Assembly (NCBI GenBank): GCA_014526335.1
Contig: JACTAT010000044.1
Span: 2,683,732 to 2,747,731, forward strand
DNA length: 64,000 nucleotides
From: Chrysaora quinquecirrha
Lineage: Eukaryota; Cnidaria; Scyphozoa; Semaeostomeae; Pelagiidae
Direction of reading: 5' to 3'
Within the stretch, counting starts at the first letter, position 1; every line of letters begins with the position of its first letter. The notes below the pieces were generated by a model that had not been told where the DNA came from, ran no database searches, and saw only the letters and a list, made by a program, of their open reading frames with translations. Positions 24,586 through 39,669 of the stretch are shown here, in pieces. Both the position numbers and the translations under genes were made by a program.

Positions 24586-25085
24586 NNNNNNNNNNNNNNN
24601 NNNNNNNNNNNNNNNNNNNNNNNNNNNNNNNNNNNNNNNNNNNNNNNNNNNNNNNNNNNNNNNNNNNNNNNNNNNNNNNNNNNNNNNNNNNNNNNNNNNN
24701 NNNNNNNNNNNNNNNNNNNNNNNNNNNNNNNNNNNNNNNNNNNNNNNNNNNNNNNNNNNNNNNNNNNNNNNNNNNNNNNNNNNNNNNNNNNNNNNNNNNN
24801 NNNNNNNNNNNNNNNNNNNNNNNNNNNNNNNNNNNNNNNNNNNNNNNNNNNNNNNNNNNNNNNNNNNNNNNNNNNNNNNNNNNNNNNNNNNNNNNNNNNN
24901 NNNNNNNNNNNNNNNNNNNNNNNNNNNNNNNNNNNNNNNNNNNNNNNNNNNNNNNNNNNNNNNNNNNNNNNNNNNNNNNNNNNNNNNNNNNNNNNNNNNN
25001 NNNNNNNNNNNNNNNNNNNNNNNNNNNNNNNNNNNNNNNNNNNNNNNNNNNNNNNNNNNNNNNNNNNNNNNNNNNNNNNNNNNNN
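24586..25085. other. Assembly gap 1 (500 N)
   Basis: Exactly 500 N. A round length is a scaffolding placeholder, so the true distance is unknown. The array is TTAG on the + strand before it and CTAA after it. Confidence 0.98.
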
Positions 25086-25151
25086 CTAATTAACTAACAA
25101 ACTAACTAACCTACAAGCTATGCTTGCAACCTAATGAACCACCTTACTAAG

Positions 25152-25216
<65 letters not shown>

Positions 25217-25240
25217 GACTAACTAACTAATTTGATAACC

Positions 25241-25279
<39 letters not shown>

Positions 25280-26520
25280 AATAGACAAGCTATGCAAATC
25301 AACATAACCAACAGTTAGCTAACTAACTAACTAACTAACTAACTAACAAAAAAACTAACTAATGAACAAACTAACTCTAATTTACTAAACTAACTAACTA
25401 ACAAACAAACTAAATAAGTAATAATAACTAACCATTCAACTAACTAACTGTCTATCTTAGTAACTAACTAACATACAAGCTATGCTTCCAACAAAACTAA
25501 GCAGCTTACAAAACAAACTAACTAGCAAACTAACTAACTAATAACTAACAACCTCTTTCAAAAACAATCTAATTTACTAAATAACGAAACTAACTAACTA
25601 AGTAACTAACTAACTAACAAACAAACACGCTAACTATCTAATTTACTAACAAAAAAACTAACTAAATAATTAACTAACTACCGAACTTACTAACATGCAA
25701 GCTATGCTTGCAACCAAACTAACAAGCTTACTAACTAACTAACTAACTAACTAAAAACAAACTCGCTAACTATCTAATTTACTAACAAACCATCTAACTA
25801 ACTAACTAACTAACCAATATAGCAATGCTTTCTTAGTAACTAATAAACTAGCTAACTAACTCAACTAACTATTTAACTAACAAACAAACTAACTAACTAT
25901 CTAATTTAACTAACAAACTAACAAAACAAGCTGACTAACTAATCTAATTTACTAGCAAACTAACTAACGAAGTAACTAACTAACTAATTTCACTAATTAT
26001 CATAGAAGCTATGCTTCCAACTTAACTAACAAGCTAACTAACTAACTAACTAACTAACTAACAAACAAACTTGCTAACTACCTAACATAATAAAAAACTA
26101 ATTAACAAACTAAATAACTAACTAACTGACTAACTAACCAACTAACACTCAATCCTTCTAACTTACTAACATACAAGTTATGAGTGAATCATAACTAACC
26201 AGCATACTAACTAACGAACTAACTAACTAACTAACCAACTAACTAACAAACCAATCAACTAACTAGCTAACTAACCAACTAACTAAATTTTCAACTGACT
26301 AACTAACTGTCTATCCTGTTAACTAACTAACATGGAAGCTATGCTTGCAACCTAACTAACCAGCTTACTAACTTACTAACAAACTAACAAACAAACACGC
26401 TAACTATTCAATTCAATAACAATAACCAACTAAATTACTAAAAAAATAACCAACTAACTACCACTCTATCTTACTAACTAACTAACTAACAGATAACTAT
26501 GCTTCTTCAACTAACTAATA
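25086..26520 (-). repeat. CTAA-strand HOR array, degraded
   Basis: This is the reverse complement of the same family. Dyads of the AAGCTATGCTT form occur near 25116, 25278, 25474, 25694, 26008 and 26337, many with a changed base (TTCC for TTGC, or a truncated right arm). B flanks (GCAACCTAAT) and C flanks (CCATTCAAC at 25431) can be recognised. Anchors contain many small insertions and deletions, more than in 34.5-64 kb. Confidence 0.85.
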
Positions 26521-29500
26521 ACAAAAATAACAAAAAAGCTTTGCCAAAAAATAACTAAAAAAAATTTTAAAAAAAACAAAACAAATCAACTTAAAACAAC
26601 CCCTTTTCCCTTAAAATTTAACCTAAAAAAAACTAATAAAACCCAAAATTTTCAACTAAAAACTACCCTTAATAACTAACCTTTCTAACAACTAAACAAA
26701 TAAACCTCTAACTAACAACAACTAATAATATAAACTAGTTTAACTAACAACATCTAACTAATTAAAACTAACTAACCAATAACTAAAAACAACAACTACA
26801 ACTAACAAACCAAAAACAAAAACTTTCCCTAATAACAAAAACTTTAAAATAAAACTAAAAAAAAAACTTTAAAATTTAAACAAAACCAATAAATAATAAT
26901 TTAAAAAATAACTAATAATTAAAACAACAACAACAAAACAACTAATTTCAAACAATTAAACAAACTTTTCAACAAACTAAAACCCAACAAAATTTAAATA
27001 TTTAATAACCCAACAACCCCAAAAAACAAACCCAAAAAACAAATTTAAAACCAACTAAAAACAACCAAAAAAAAACAAAAATTTCCTAACAACTAATAAC
27101 AAAACTACTCAATAATAACAACTAAAACAATAACAAAAAACATTTCAACAAACAACTAAAACAAATAAAACTAACAACAAAAACTCTACTAACTAACAAT
27201 AAATTAATTTTAACCAACAACAATAACTAAAACAGTTCCTAACTAACTAATCAAAAAAAAAAAAACTAACTACAAAATTTAAAAAACTAATTTTAACTAA
27301 CTAATAAAAAAAAAAAACCCTAAATTTAAAAACCTTTCTAAATAACTCAAACCAACCTAACAAACTAATTTTCCAAATAACAACAACAAAAACCTTAAAA
27401 CTAACTAAAACAAAAAAAAAAACCCAAAACCTTCTATAAAAAAAAACCCCCAAATTTTAAAAAAACTAAAATAATAAAAACCCAATATTATTTAACAAAT
27501 AACAATAACCAACCCAAATTTCAAAACCCTAATTTAAAAAACAAAAAACCCACAAAACAACAAACCCAAAAAAAATTTCAACTAAACCCAAAATAAAACC
27601 TTACTAAATAACTAATAACCATTTCAACTACTTTAACCTTAACACTTATAAATAATAAATTTCAAAAATTAACTAACAAACCCAACTAAACAAAAACTAA
27701 AAACATCTAATAAAAAACTAATACCAATCCAAATTTACTAAAACAAAATCCCTTAACTATGATTAAAAAACTAACTAACAAATAATAAAAAAACAACCCC
27801 CTTTAAAAACCAAAATTAATAAAATAACTAAAAACCAACTTTTAACAACAACTAAACTTTTTAAAAACACTCAAAATAACTAACTAACCAAAACTAACTA
27901 ACTAACTAATAACTAAAAAACAACAACTAATTTTAACAAATAACTAAAATAAAAACACCCCAAACTCTATTTCTAAAAACAAAATACTCAAAATAAAAAC
28001 TTAAAACAACAAAACAACTAAATAACTTAAAAAACTTAAAACTTAATACTCCAAAAACAACCAAAAAATAACTAACAATTATTTTAACTTAAAAAAAAAA
28101 CAACCTAAAAACCCAAAATACCCAAAAAACAAAACAAAAAAATTAACAACCAAAATAATAACAAAAAACTCTAACTTACTTCAACTAATTGCAACTTAAA
28201 CAAAACAACTCTCCAAACTAACAACAAAACAAAATAAAACTACAATAAAATTTCCCAATAACTAAAAATTTAACAAAAACCTCACCTAAATAAATTCAAT
28301 AACTAACTAACTATTTAACTAAAAAAAAAATAACAAACGTCTAACTACCAAAATAACCAAAAAAAAAAAAATCCCAAACCAATAAAAAAACCTCAATAAT
28401 AAAAAACAAAAACTCTAATCCTATAAAACAAACTACTCAAATAAAAACTTAAAAACTAACTAACTAATAACTAATTTAAAAACTAAAACAACTTAAATAA
28501 CAACTAACAAAAAATTTCCAAAAACCTTAATTTCAAAATAACTAATAATAAAAAAACCTTCAACCTTAATTTTCTACAAACTAACCAAAAAAAAAAAACA
28601 AACCCAAAACTTTTTTAAAATAAAAAACCCAAAAAAAAATTTAAACTGAATAAAAAAAACAAATTAAAATTGCCAAACTAAAAACTTAAAACAACAAAAA
28701 AAACCTAAACTCCAATTTAAAATAAAAAATCCAACTAAAAACAAATTAAAAACCTCTTAAATAACTAAAATAACAAATAACTTCTTCAAACTAATAACAA
28801 ACCCAATAACAACAAACAAAAACAAAACAAACCAACTACCAATTCAATTTCTTTCAATCTAACTAAAAAGCATTTAACTTGGGCCTTAAACTAATAAAAC
28901 AAACTAAAACTAACCCTAACTAAACTCAAAACTAACTAACTAACTAACTAAAAAAAATTTTAAACTTTTAAATTTACAAACAAAACCTAACTAACCAAAA
29001 CTAATTTTTAAAACAACTAACTAATAAAAAATTTAAAAAATCTTCTTTCTCAAACAACAAATAAAATATCTTCAATAATAACCTTTTAAAAAAACTAACT
29101 AAACAACTCAAAAAATTAAAAAAAACAAACAATAACAAAACAACTAACAAAAACAACCTCCAAATCCTTATTTTAAACAAAAAACTAAAAAAATAACTCA
29201 ACTAATACTTATTCCTAATTTACAACAATAACAACAACGCGAACCTAATTAATTACAAAAACATCTAACAACTAACAAACCAACAAAAATTCCCAACTAT
29301 CTTTTAAAAAACATTTAACTAACTAACACTAATAACAATTTAAAATTTTTAAAATAACCCTAAATAACTACTCAAAATTAACACTTTCCTAACTACTAAA
29401 AAACTCAAAACAATAAAAAACACCCAAAACTCAATAACAAAAAACAAATAATAATAACAAACAATTCCTTAAAAAATAAAAAAAAAATTGCTAACAAAAC

Positions 29501-30780
29501 CCAAATTAACAAACAACTAACTTTAAAACAACTAAAAAAAAAAAAACCCCCTAAAACTTTTAAAAAAAAAAAAAAACTCAAATCAAACTAATCTAACAAA
29601 AACTCAAAATTCAATTCAAAAACTTCTAAAAATAAAAACAAAAATTCAATTTAAAATTTAAAACCTTTCTACAAACTTAAAATTTAAACAACTAAAACAA
29701 ATCAATTTTAACAAAATAAAAAATTAAAAAACAACCAAAAAACTACAAATACCCCAAAAAACTAATAACAAAAAATTTTAATAAAAAAAAAACAACAAAC
29801 TAAACAAACAAACAAACCAAAAAAACTATTTAACAACATTTAAAAAAACAACAAATTAATACCAAAACTAAAAACCTTAAAATAATAACAAAAAACTAAC
29901 TAAAAATTTAACTAACTAAATAAACCAACAAACTAACTAACTAACAAACACTAAAAAAAAAAAACTAAAAATAATAAAACTAACAAAAAAAACCCAAATA
30001 CAATTTAACAACTAACTAATTAACAAAAAAAAAAAACAACTTGCAAAACCCTAAAAAAGGGCAATAAAACAACTTTTAATAACAACTAACAACTAATCAA
30101 TAACAACTAACTAAAAATTAACCACACTAACTAACTAAATTACTTAACTAAAACGCTTTTTAAAAAAAAAAAAAAAAACTGCAAACCCAAATTTTAAACA
30201 AACTAACTTAATAATAAGACCTTAAAACTTTTACCAAACAACACGTAAAATTTACAATAACAACAAAACCTAACTATAAAAAACCAAAAACAATTAATAA
30301 TTTAAAACTAAAACTAATAATTCAAATAACAAAACCAATTCCCAACAATAATTTTCAACTAATTTAACCCAAAACTCTAATAACAACCAAATAAACAAAA
30401 AAAACCCAAAAACATTTACTAACAATACAAAACCTCTCCCAAATAATAAATGCTTTAAACAAATAACCCAAAACTAACTAACTAAAAAAAAAACTAAAAC
30501 CAACTTAAAAAAATTTAACACAACTAACAACTAATTTCTAACTAACTAACCAAAAAACACCTGCAATTTCCTCCCAAATATTTAAAAAAACTAACAACCA
30601 AAAAAACCCAAACCCCTTTAAAATTTGTAACAAACAAATAAAAAAAACAACTTAACAATAACTTCTTTTTCAACCTAATAACAAGTTTTCAAAAAAATTA
30701 ACAACAAAAACTACCAACCTTAAACAACTTCAAAACTATCTAAACTAAAACAACAACAATAACTAACTAAAATAACAATT
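26521..30780 (-). repeat. G-depleted A/C/T low-complexity stretch, probably poor consensus of the same array
   Basis: More than 4 kb is built almost only from A, C and T, with only a few dozen G. Short A homopolymers of 4-15 bases and CC/CCC runs replace the regular CTAA. CTAACTAA snatches continue throughout, so the underlying repeat is the same. No intact dyad is present: the nearest intact ones are before 26520, and a damaged one reappears near 30804. No protein-coding signal is present. The three-letter alphabet and the gradual recovery at the edge point to base-calling or consensus failure rather than a different DNA. Confidence 0.75.
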
Positions 30781-33700
30781 ATATACTTACTAATAACAAA
30801 ATCAAGGTATGCTTCAACTAATTACAGCTTCAAAACTAAATTTTAAAAACAACAAACCAACAAACAAACTGCCAACAATCTAATTTGTAAAAACTAAACT
30901 AACTAACAATAACTAACAAAACTAACTAACTAACTTTAAAACAACTAACTAATATGGCTAATTCCCTAATTAGCAACTTACAAATAACAACTAACAAACA
31001 ACTAACCAAAAACAAACTCCCAACTACAAATTACAACAAACTTCTAACCAACTAACTCTTACTACCAAAAACCTTAACAACTAATAACAAAACCAATCGA
31101 TAACTACTAATTTACTAAAACTACAACAACAAACCAACAATAACTAACAAAAAAAAAATTTGGCAACTAAAACACTTTTAACAAAACAAACAAACTAATT
31201 AACTAACTAATAACTTTTAACTTAAAAAAACCTGCCAACTATCATTTTAAAAAAACTAAAAAAATAACTAACAAAACTAACTAACAATAAAAAACAAAAA
31301 AAAAAGAAACCCCAAAAAATTTTAAAACTAAAACAACACTAAAAACCCTGAAACTTCCTATTTACTAACAAACTAACTAAATAATAATTAATAACCTTCA
31401 ACTAACTAACTTTTCCTTTTTAACTAACTAACTAAAGCTACCTAACAAAATTAACACTTCAAACAAATAACACAAACCAACTAAAATAAGCAATCCAAAA
31501 CTTCTAATTTACTACAAACAACTAAGAATAACTAACCAATACCAACTTACTTACTAATAACAACTGAATTATTCAACCTAATTACAACTTACAAACTCTA
31601 ACTAAAAACCAAATAACCAAAAACAAACTGCCAACTTTAATTCAACAACCTATCTAACAACTAACAACAACAAACCAATTCAACTTTTTTAGTAAAAAAC
31701 CTATAACTACTACTAATAACTAACAGTAATAACTAACTCAACTAAAAACAAGCTTCTAACTTCAATTTACTACAAATTAACAAACTAACTAACTTTTAAC
31801 TAACAACTAACTAACTAAAGCTATGCTTGCAACAATAAACTAATTAAAAATTAACTATAATAACTAACAACTAACTAACAAACAAGCCCAAACTATCAAT
31901 TTCAGCAAAAAAAAAAAAAAAAAATTCAATTTGCTTTAAACCTAAATAAAGGAAGCTAAAACTCATATACTAAATAACTAACTACCTAACTCTAATAACT
32001 AACAAACAACTCAATATTATTTACTAGCAATTAACAACTAACTCTAACTAACTAACATAAGCTATGCCTGCAAAAAATAGCGGCTTAATTTAACAAACTA
32101 ACTAACTAAAAACAACCTTGAAACTTCTAATTTCTAACAACTAACTAATAATAATTAACTAGCCATTCACTATCTAATCTCTTTCTTTCAGCTAACTAAC
32201 ATACAAGCACTTGCAAAAAATAGTAACACTTACAAACAAACTAACTACAAACTAACTAACTAATAAACAACTTCAAAACAATCTAATTACCACAAACAAC
32301 TAACTAAAACTAACAACCAACAAACCTTTTCCCCTATCAAATTTACTAACAAACTTCTTCAATCTAATTACAGCTTACAAACTAACTAACCAACAAACAA
32401 ACCCGCCAATTATCTAATTTACTAACAACCTATCTAACTAACAACCCTAACTAACTACCAATAACAAGCTATGCTTTGCAAGTAAACAGCTACTAACTAA
32501 CTCAAAAATAATACTAACTAACTAACTAACTAACTAAAAAAAACCGAAACTATCTTTTTACTAGCAAATTAACTAATAACTAACTTTTAACTAACTAACT
32601 AATAACTAAAGCTATGCGCAAGTAACTAACAATTAACAAAATAACTACTTAACTAACTAATTAACAACTAAAACAACCCGCAAACTTCTAATTTACTACA
32701 AACTAACTAAAGTAAAAACTAACACCAATAACAATCTATCTTAAACCTAAATAAAAGAGCTAATTCCTGCCACAAATAACTAACAACAACTAACTAACAA
32801 ACAAACAAACAACCCCAACTATCTAATTACTACAACTAACTAATAACTACTAACCAACTAACTAACTAACTAACTAACATGAAGCTATGTTGCAACCTAA
32901 TTGGCAACAAAACAAACAAACTAATTAACAAACAAATAACAAAAACAAACCTGCCAACTTCTATTTACTACAACTAATCTAACTAACTAACTAACTAACT
33001 AACTAACAATAAAATAAAGCTATGCTTGCAAAATACTAACCACTCGCTAATAACTAATTAACTAACTAACTAACTAAAAAAACAACCTGCAAACTTCTCA
33101 TTTACAACAAACTAACTAATAAATAATTAACTAGCCATTCAACTAACTAATTCTATCTTACTAACTAACTAATAAAAAACAAGCCAAAATAATAAGCACT
33201 TACAAACAAACTAACTAGCAAATAACTAACTAATAAAAACCTCGAAAATAACTAACTAACCTACTAACTACATTACTCTCTATATTACTAACTAACTAAC
33301 ATACAAGCTATGCTTGCAACCTATTTAACTTACGTTATTTTTAACAACAAACTTACTAACCAACAAACAAACTCGCCAACTATCAAATTTACTAACAAAT
33401 TATCTAACTAACTAACTTACAACTAGCCAAATAAAGCAGGCTTTCAACCTAAACAAACAACTACAATCATTGACACTAACTAACTACTAACCAATAACTA
33501 ACTAAAAAACAACTCACTCTATCTAATTTACTACAAACTATCTAACTAATAACAAACTAACTAACTAACAACCAACAACTAACTAACAACTAACTAACTA
33601 ACTAAATAATTAACGTTAAAGCTATGCTTCACTAATTAAAACAAACTAACTCCACTAAAAAAACCTGCAAACTCTCTATTTACTAACAAAAAACTAAATA

Positions 33701-34358
33701 AGTTTAAAACCATTAACTAACTAACTCTTTTCTTACTAACTAATAACATAAAGCTATGCCTGCAACAAAATTAACATTACAAAAAACTAACTACAAAAAC
33801 TAACTAATAACAACCCGAAAACAATCTAATTTAATACAAACTAACTAACAAGTAACAAACTAACCAATATACATTATCTTAAACTAATAAAACTACAACA
33901 ATGCTTCAACCTAATTAACTTACAAACTAACTACCACAAACAACAAACCAACAAACATATTCGCCAACTACAAATTTAGTAATTAACTATTTAACTAACT
34001 AACTATTTAACCGTACAACTATGCTTTCAACCAAATAAACACTTACCTAACTACTACCACAACCCACTGACTCACTACTCATATCTAATTTACAGCTTAC
34101 TAATTAACAAACTAACTAGCTAACTAACTAACTAACTAACTAACTAACAACCTCGAAAAAACTATCTAATTTACTAACTAAACTAACTAACTAACTAACT
34201 TCAACTAACTAGCAACTAACTATTACTAACTTTCAAACTTAAATAAACAGCTAACTAACTCACTGACTCACTAACACTAACTAACTAACTAACTAACTAA
34301 CTAACAAACAAACAAGCGCTAACTATCTAACTTACTAGCAAACTAACTAACTAACTAG

Positions 34359-34390
<32 letters not shown>

Positions 34391-34560
34391 GCTATGCTGC
34401 AACGTAACTAACTAGCTGGCTTAACTAACAAACAAACAAACTAATTAACAAACTACCTAACTAACTAACAAACAAACCTGCCAACTATCTAATTAACTAG
34501 CAACCCTAACTCAATAACTAACTAACTATCTAACTAACTAACTAACTAACTAACATGAAA
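30781..34560 (-). repeat. CTAA HOR array recovering from degradation
   Basis: Anchors return in short, deletion-rich form. Dyads lie near 30804 (damaged), 31819, 32051 and 32885, and more regularly after 33305. TAATTTACTA anchors are often one to three bases short. C flanks (TAACTAGCCATTC) appear near 32157 and 33130. Monomer spacing approaches normal after about 34200. The change is gradual, without a sharp boundary. Confidence 0.75.
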
Positions 34561-34590
34561 GCTATGCTTGCAAACTAGCTAACTAGCCAG

Positions 34591-34634
<44 letters not shown>

Positions 34635-35408
34635 AAACAACCTCGCAAACTCTCTAATTTACTAACAAACTAACTCAATAAATAATTAACTACCCATTCA
34701 ACTAACTAACTCTCTATCTTACTAACTAACTAATATACAAGCTAAGTTTGGCAAAATAATAAGCAGCTTACAAACAAACTAACTAGCAAACTAACTAACT
34801 AATAAGCAACCTCGAAAACTAACTAATTTACTAACCAAACTAACTAACTAACTCTAACTATTACTAACTAACTAACTACATTACTCTCTATCTTACTAAC
34901 TAACTAACATAAATACTATGCTTACTAACTCACTGACGCAACTAACTAACTAACTAATTAACTAACTAACTATCAAGCCCGCAAACTATCTAATTTACTA
35001 GCAAACTAACTAACTAACTAACTAACTAAATTCAACTAACTACAACTCTATGCTTACTAACAAAACAAACAGCAAAGCTATGCTTCATTGATTCACTAAA
35101 TAACTAACTAACTAACTAACTAACAAACAAACAAGCTCGCCAACTATCTAATTTATTAACAAATAATCTAACTAACTAACTAACTAACTAGCCTACTAAC
35201 TAAACATGAAAGCTATGCTTGCAAACGTAACTAACTAGCGCTAACAAAATAGCTAACTTAACTAACTATCTAATTAACTATCTAACAAACAAGCCTCAAA
35301 GTATCTAATTTTCCAGCAAACTAACTAATTAACTAACAAACTAACTAGCCAATATGCAATCTTTGCTTTAAACTAGCATAAAGAGCTAGCTCATCTCACT
35401 GGCTCACT

Positions 35409-35458
<50 letters not shown>

Positions 35459-35800
35459 GCTAACTAACTAACAAACTAACCAGCAAACTAACTAACTAAT
35501 AAACAACCTCGAAAAGAATCTAATTTACTCACAAACTAACTAACTAAGTAACTAACTAACCAACTAACAACCTTATTCTCTATCTTACTAACTAACTAAC
35601 ATACAAGCTATGCATGCAACTTCTAATTGAGCAGCTTTCAAACTAACTAACTAACTACAAACCAACTAACAAACAAACAAACTCGCCAACTATCTAATTT
35701 AGTAACAACCTATCTAACTAACTAACTAACTAACTAACTAGCCAATATACAAGCTATGCTTTCACTAATAAACAGCTAGCTAACTCACGGACTCAATAAA

Positions 35801-35834
<34 letters not shown>

Positions 35835-36922
35835 GCAAATAATCTCACTAACTATCTAATTTACTAGCAAATTAACTAACTAACTAACAGTAAATAACTA
35901 ACTAACTAACATGAAAGCTATGCAGCAACTAACTTAACCAACTAATTAACAAATTAACTAACTTAACTAACTAATTAACTAACTAACTAACAAGCCTCGC
36001 AAACTATCTAATTTACTAGCAAACTAACTAATAAGTACAAACTAACTAGCCATTACTAACTAACTCTCTAGCTTACTAACTAAAATGCAATCTTTGCAGC
36101 TAATTCACTGACTCACTAAATAACTAACTAACTAACTAACTAACAAACAAACAAGCCTCGCTAACTATCTAATATACTAACAAACTAACTAACTAAAACT
36201 AACTAACCAACTAACTACCTTTAACTAAGCTAACTAACTAACTACAAGCTGGCTTGCAACATTAACAAACAAGCTAACTAACTAGCAAACTAACTAGCTA
36301 ACAAACAAACTCGCCAACTATCTGAATTTACTAGCAAACTAACTCAACTAATTAACTAAACTTTCTAACTAACTAAACTAACATGAAATCTATAACTTGC
36401 AAAGTAACTAACCAATCAGCTGGCTAACTAACTAATTAACTAACTAATTAACTAACTAACAAACAACCTCGCAAACTCTCTAATTTGCTAACAAACTAAC
36501 TCAATAAGTAATTAACTAGCCATTCAACTAACTAACTCTCTATCTTACTAACTAACTAAGATACAAGCTATGCTTGCAAAATAATAAGCAGCTTACAAAC
36601 AAACTAACTAGCAAACTAACTAACTAATAAGCAACCTCGAAAACAATCTAATTTACTCACAAACTAACTAACTAAGTAACTAACTAATCAACCAACAACA
36701 TTATTCTCTATCTTACTAACTAACTAAGATACAAGCTATGCTTGCAAAATAATAAGCAGCTTACAAACAAACTAACTAGCAAAGTAACTAACCAACAAAC
36801 AAATTCGTCAACTATCTAATTTAGTAACAAACTATCTAACTAACCAACTAACTAACTAACCAATATTCAAGCTATGCTTTCAACCTAAATAAACAGCTTA
36901 CTAACTCAATGACTCACTATTG

Positions 36923-36957
<35 letters not shown>

Positions 36958-37814
36958 AAGCTCCCTAACTATCTAAATTTCTAGCAAACTAACTAACTAA
37001 CTAACTAACTTTCTAACTAAGCTAACTAACTAACATGAAAGCTATGCTTGCAACGTAACTAACTAACTAACTAACAAATAACTACTTAACTAACTAACTA
37101 ACTAACTAACAAACAAGCCCGCAAAGTATCTAACTATCCAGCAAACTAACTAATTAACTAACAAACTAACTAGCCAATATGCAATCTTTGCTAACAACCT
37201 ACACTAAAGAGCTAGCTAACTCACTGGCTCACTAACTAATCTAACTAACTAACTAACTAACAAACAACTAATCTAACTAACTAACACTCAACTAACTAAC
37301 TCTAACTAACTCATGAGAGCTAATGCTTGCAACGTAACAAACTGGCTTAACTAAACTAACTAACTAACTAACAAACAACCTTGCAAACTAACTAATTTGC
37401 TAACAAACTATCTTAATCTAACTAACTAGCCATTCAGCTATCTAACTCTCTTTCTTTCTAGCAAACTAACATACAAGCTATGCTTACAAAATAACACAAC
37501 TAACTAGCAAACTAACTAACTAATAAACAACCTCGAAAAGAATCTAATTTACTCACAACTAACTAACTAAGTAACTAACTTATCAACTAACTACATTTAC
37601 TCTCTATCTTACTAACTAACTAACATACAAGCTATGCTTGCAACCTAATTGAGCAGCTTTCAAACCTAACTAATCTAACAAACTAACAAACTAACAAACA
37701 AATTCGCCAACTATCTAATTTAGTAACAAACTATTTAACTAACTAACTAACTAACTAACTCTAATTCAAGCTATGCTTTCAACCTAAATAAACAGCTTAC
37801 TAACTCACTGACTC

Positions 37815-37848
<34 letters not shown>

Positions 37849-37880
37849 AAACAAGCCTGCCAACTATCTAATTTACTAGC

Positions 37881-37964
<84 letters not shown>

Positions 37965-38137
37965 AACTAACTAACTAACTAAGTAATTAACTAGCAAACT
38001 AACTAACTACCTAACTATCTTACTAACTAACTAACATAAGCTAACTAACAAACTAAGCAGCCAACAAACAAACTATGCTTTAAACTAACTATCAAACTAA
38101 CTAACAAACAAAACTCAACTAACTATCTAACTTACTC

Positions 38138-38171
<34 letters not shown>

Positions 38172-38735
38172 CAATATTCAATCTATGCTTTCAACCTAAA
38201 TAAAGAGCTAGCTAACTCACTGACTCACTAAATAACTAACTAACTAACTAACTAACTAACAAACAAGCTGGCTAACTATCTAATTTACTAGCAATCTAAC
38301 TAACTAACTAACTAACTAACTAACATGACATAGCTATGCTAACTAACTAACAAACAAGCTTGCTAACTATCAAATTTGCTATGCTAACTAACTAAAAGTA
38401 ACTAACTAACAACTAACTAACTAACAAACTAACTAACTAACTAACAAACAACTTTGCAAACTAATCTAATTTACTAACAAACTAACTAACTAACTAACTA
38501 ACTAACCAACTAACTACTAACTCTCTATAGTAACTAACTAACTAACATACAAGCTATGCTAACTAACTGCACTTACTAAACTAACTAACAAACAAACTAT
38601 CTAACTAACAAACAAGCTCGCGAACTATCCAATTGACTAGTAAACTAACTAACTAACTAACTAACTAACTAGCCAAATATACAAGCTATGCTTTCAACCT
38701 AAATAAACAGCTAGCTAACTCACTGACTCAATAAA

Positions 38736-38767
<32 letters not shown>

Positions 38768-38799
38768 AAACAAACTCGCTAACTATCTAATTTACTAGC

Positions 38800-38843
<44 letters not shown>

Positions 38844-39091
38844 ATGAAAGCTATGCTTGCAACGCAACTAACTAGCTTAACAAAATAACTAACTAACTAA
38901 CTAACTAACTAACAAAACAATGCTTGCTCTCTAATTGAGCTAACAAACTAACTAACCAACAAACAAACCCGCTAATTATCTAATTTACTAACAACTCTAA
39001 CTAACTAAACTAACTAACAAACTAACTAGCCAATATACAATCTATGCTTTAAACCTAAATAAAGAGCTAGCTAACTCACTGACTCACTAAA

Positions 39092-39123
<32 letters not shown>

Positions 39124-39243
39124 AAACAAGCTCGCTAACTATCTAATTTACTAGCAAACTAACTAACTACTAACTTTACTAACTAACTTACTAACTATGC
39201 TTTAAACCTGAAAGCTATGCTTGCAACTAACTAACTCACTAAA

Positions 39244-39275
<32 letters not shown>

Positions 39276-39400
39276 AAACAAGCTCGCAAACTATCTAATT
39301 TACTAGCAAACTAACTAACTAACTAACAAACTAACTAGCCAATATACAATCTATGCTTTAAACCTAAATAAAGAGCTAGCTAACTCACTGACTCACTAAA

Positions 39401-39432
<32 letters not shown>

Positions 39433-39564
39433 AAACAAGCTCGCAAACTATCTAATTTACTAGCAAACTAACTAACTAACTAACTAACTAACTAGCCAAT
39501 AACTAACAATCTATGCTTTAAACCTAACTATAACAAAGCTAACTAACTCAACTGACTCACTAAA

Positions 39565-39599
<35 letters not shown>

Positions 39600-39622
39600 A
39601 CAAGCTAACTAACTATCTAAAT

Positions 39623-39669
<47 letters not shown>

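Noticed and set aside
24573..25097. Two overlapping open frames of 170-174 codons across gap 1
   Set aside because: They consist almost entirely of N. The stop-free length is an artefact of unknown bases, not a gene.
29001..29201. A 66-codon open frame on the minus strand rich in F and L
   Set aside because: It lies in the G-depleted low-complexity stretch, where the missing CTAA regularity removes the periodic stops. The residue bias follows from T-rich sequence, and there is no domain, ribosome or splice context.
25086..34560. A separate A-rich DNA inserted between two satellite arrays
   Set aside because: CTAACTAA words persist across the stretch, and anchors fade out and return gradually. 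This indicates degraded sequence of the same array rather than an insertion with edges.
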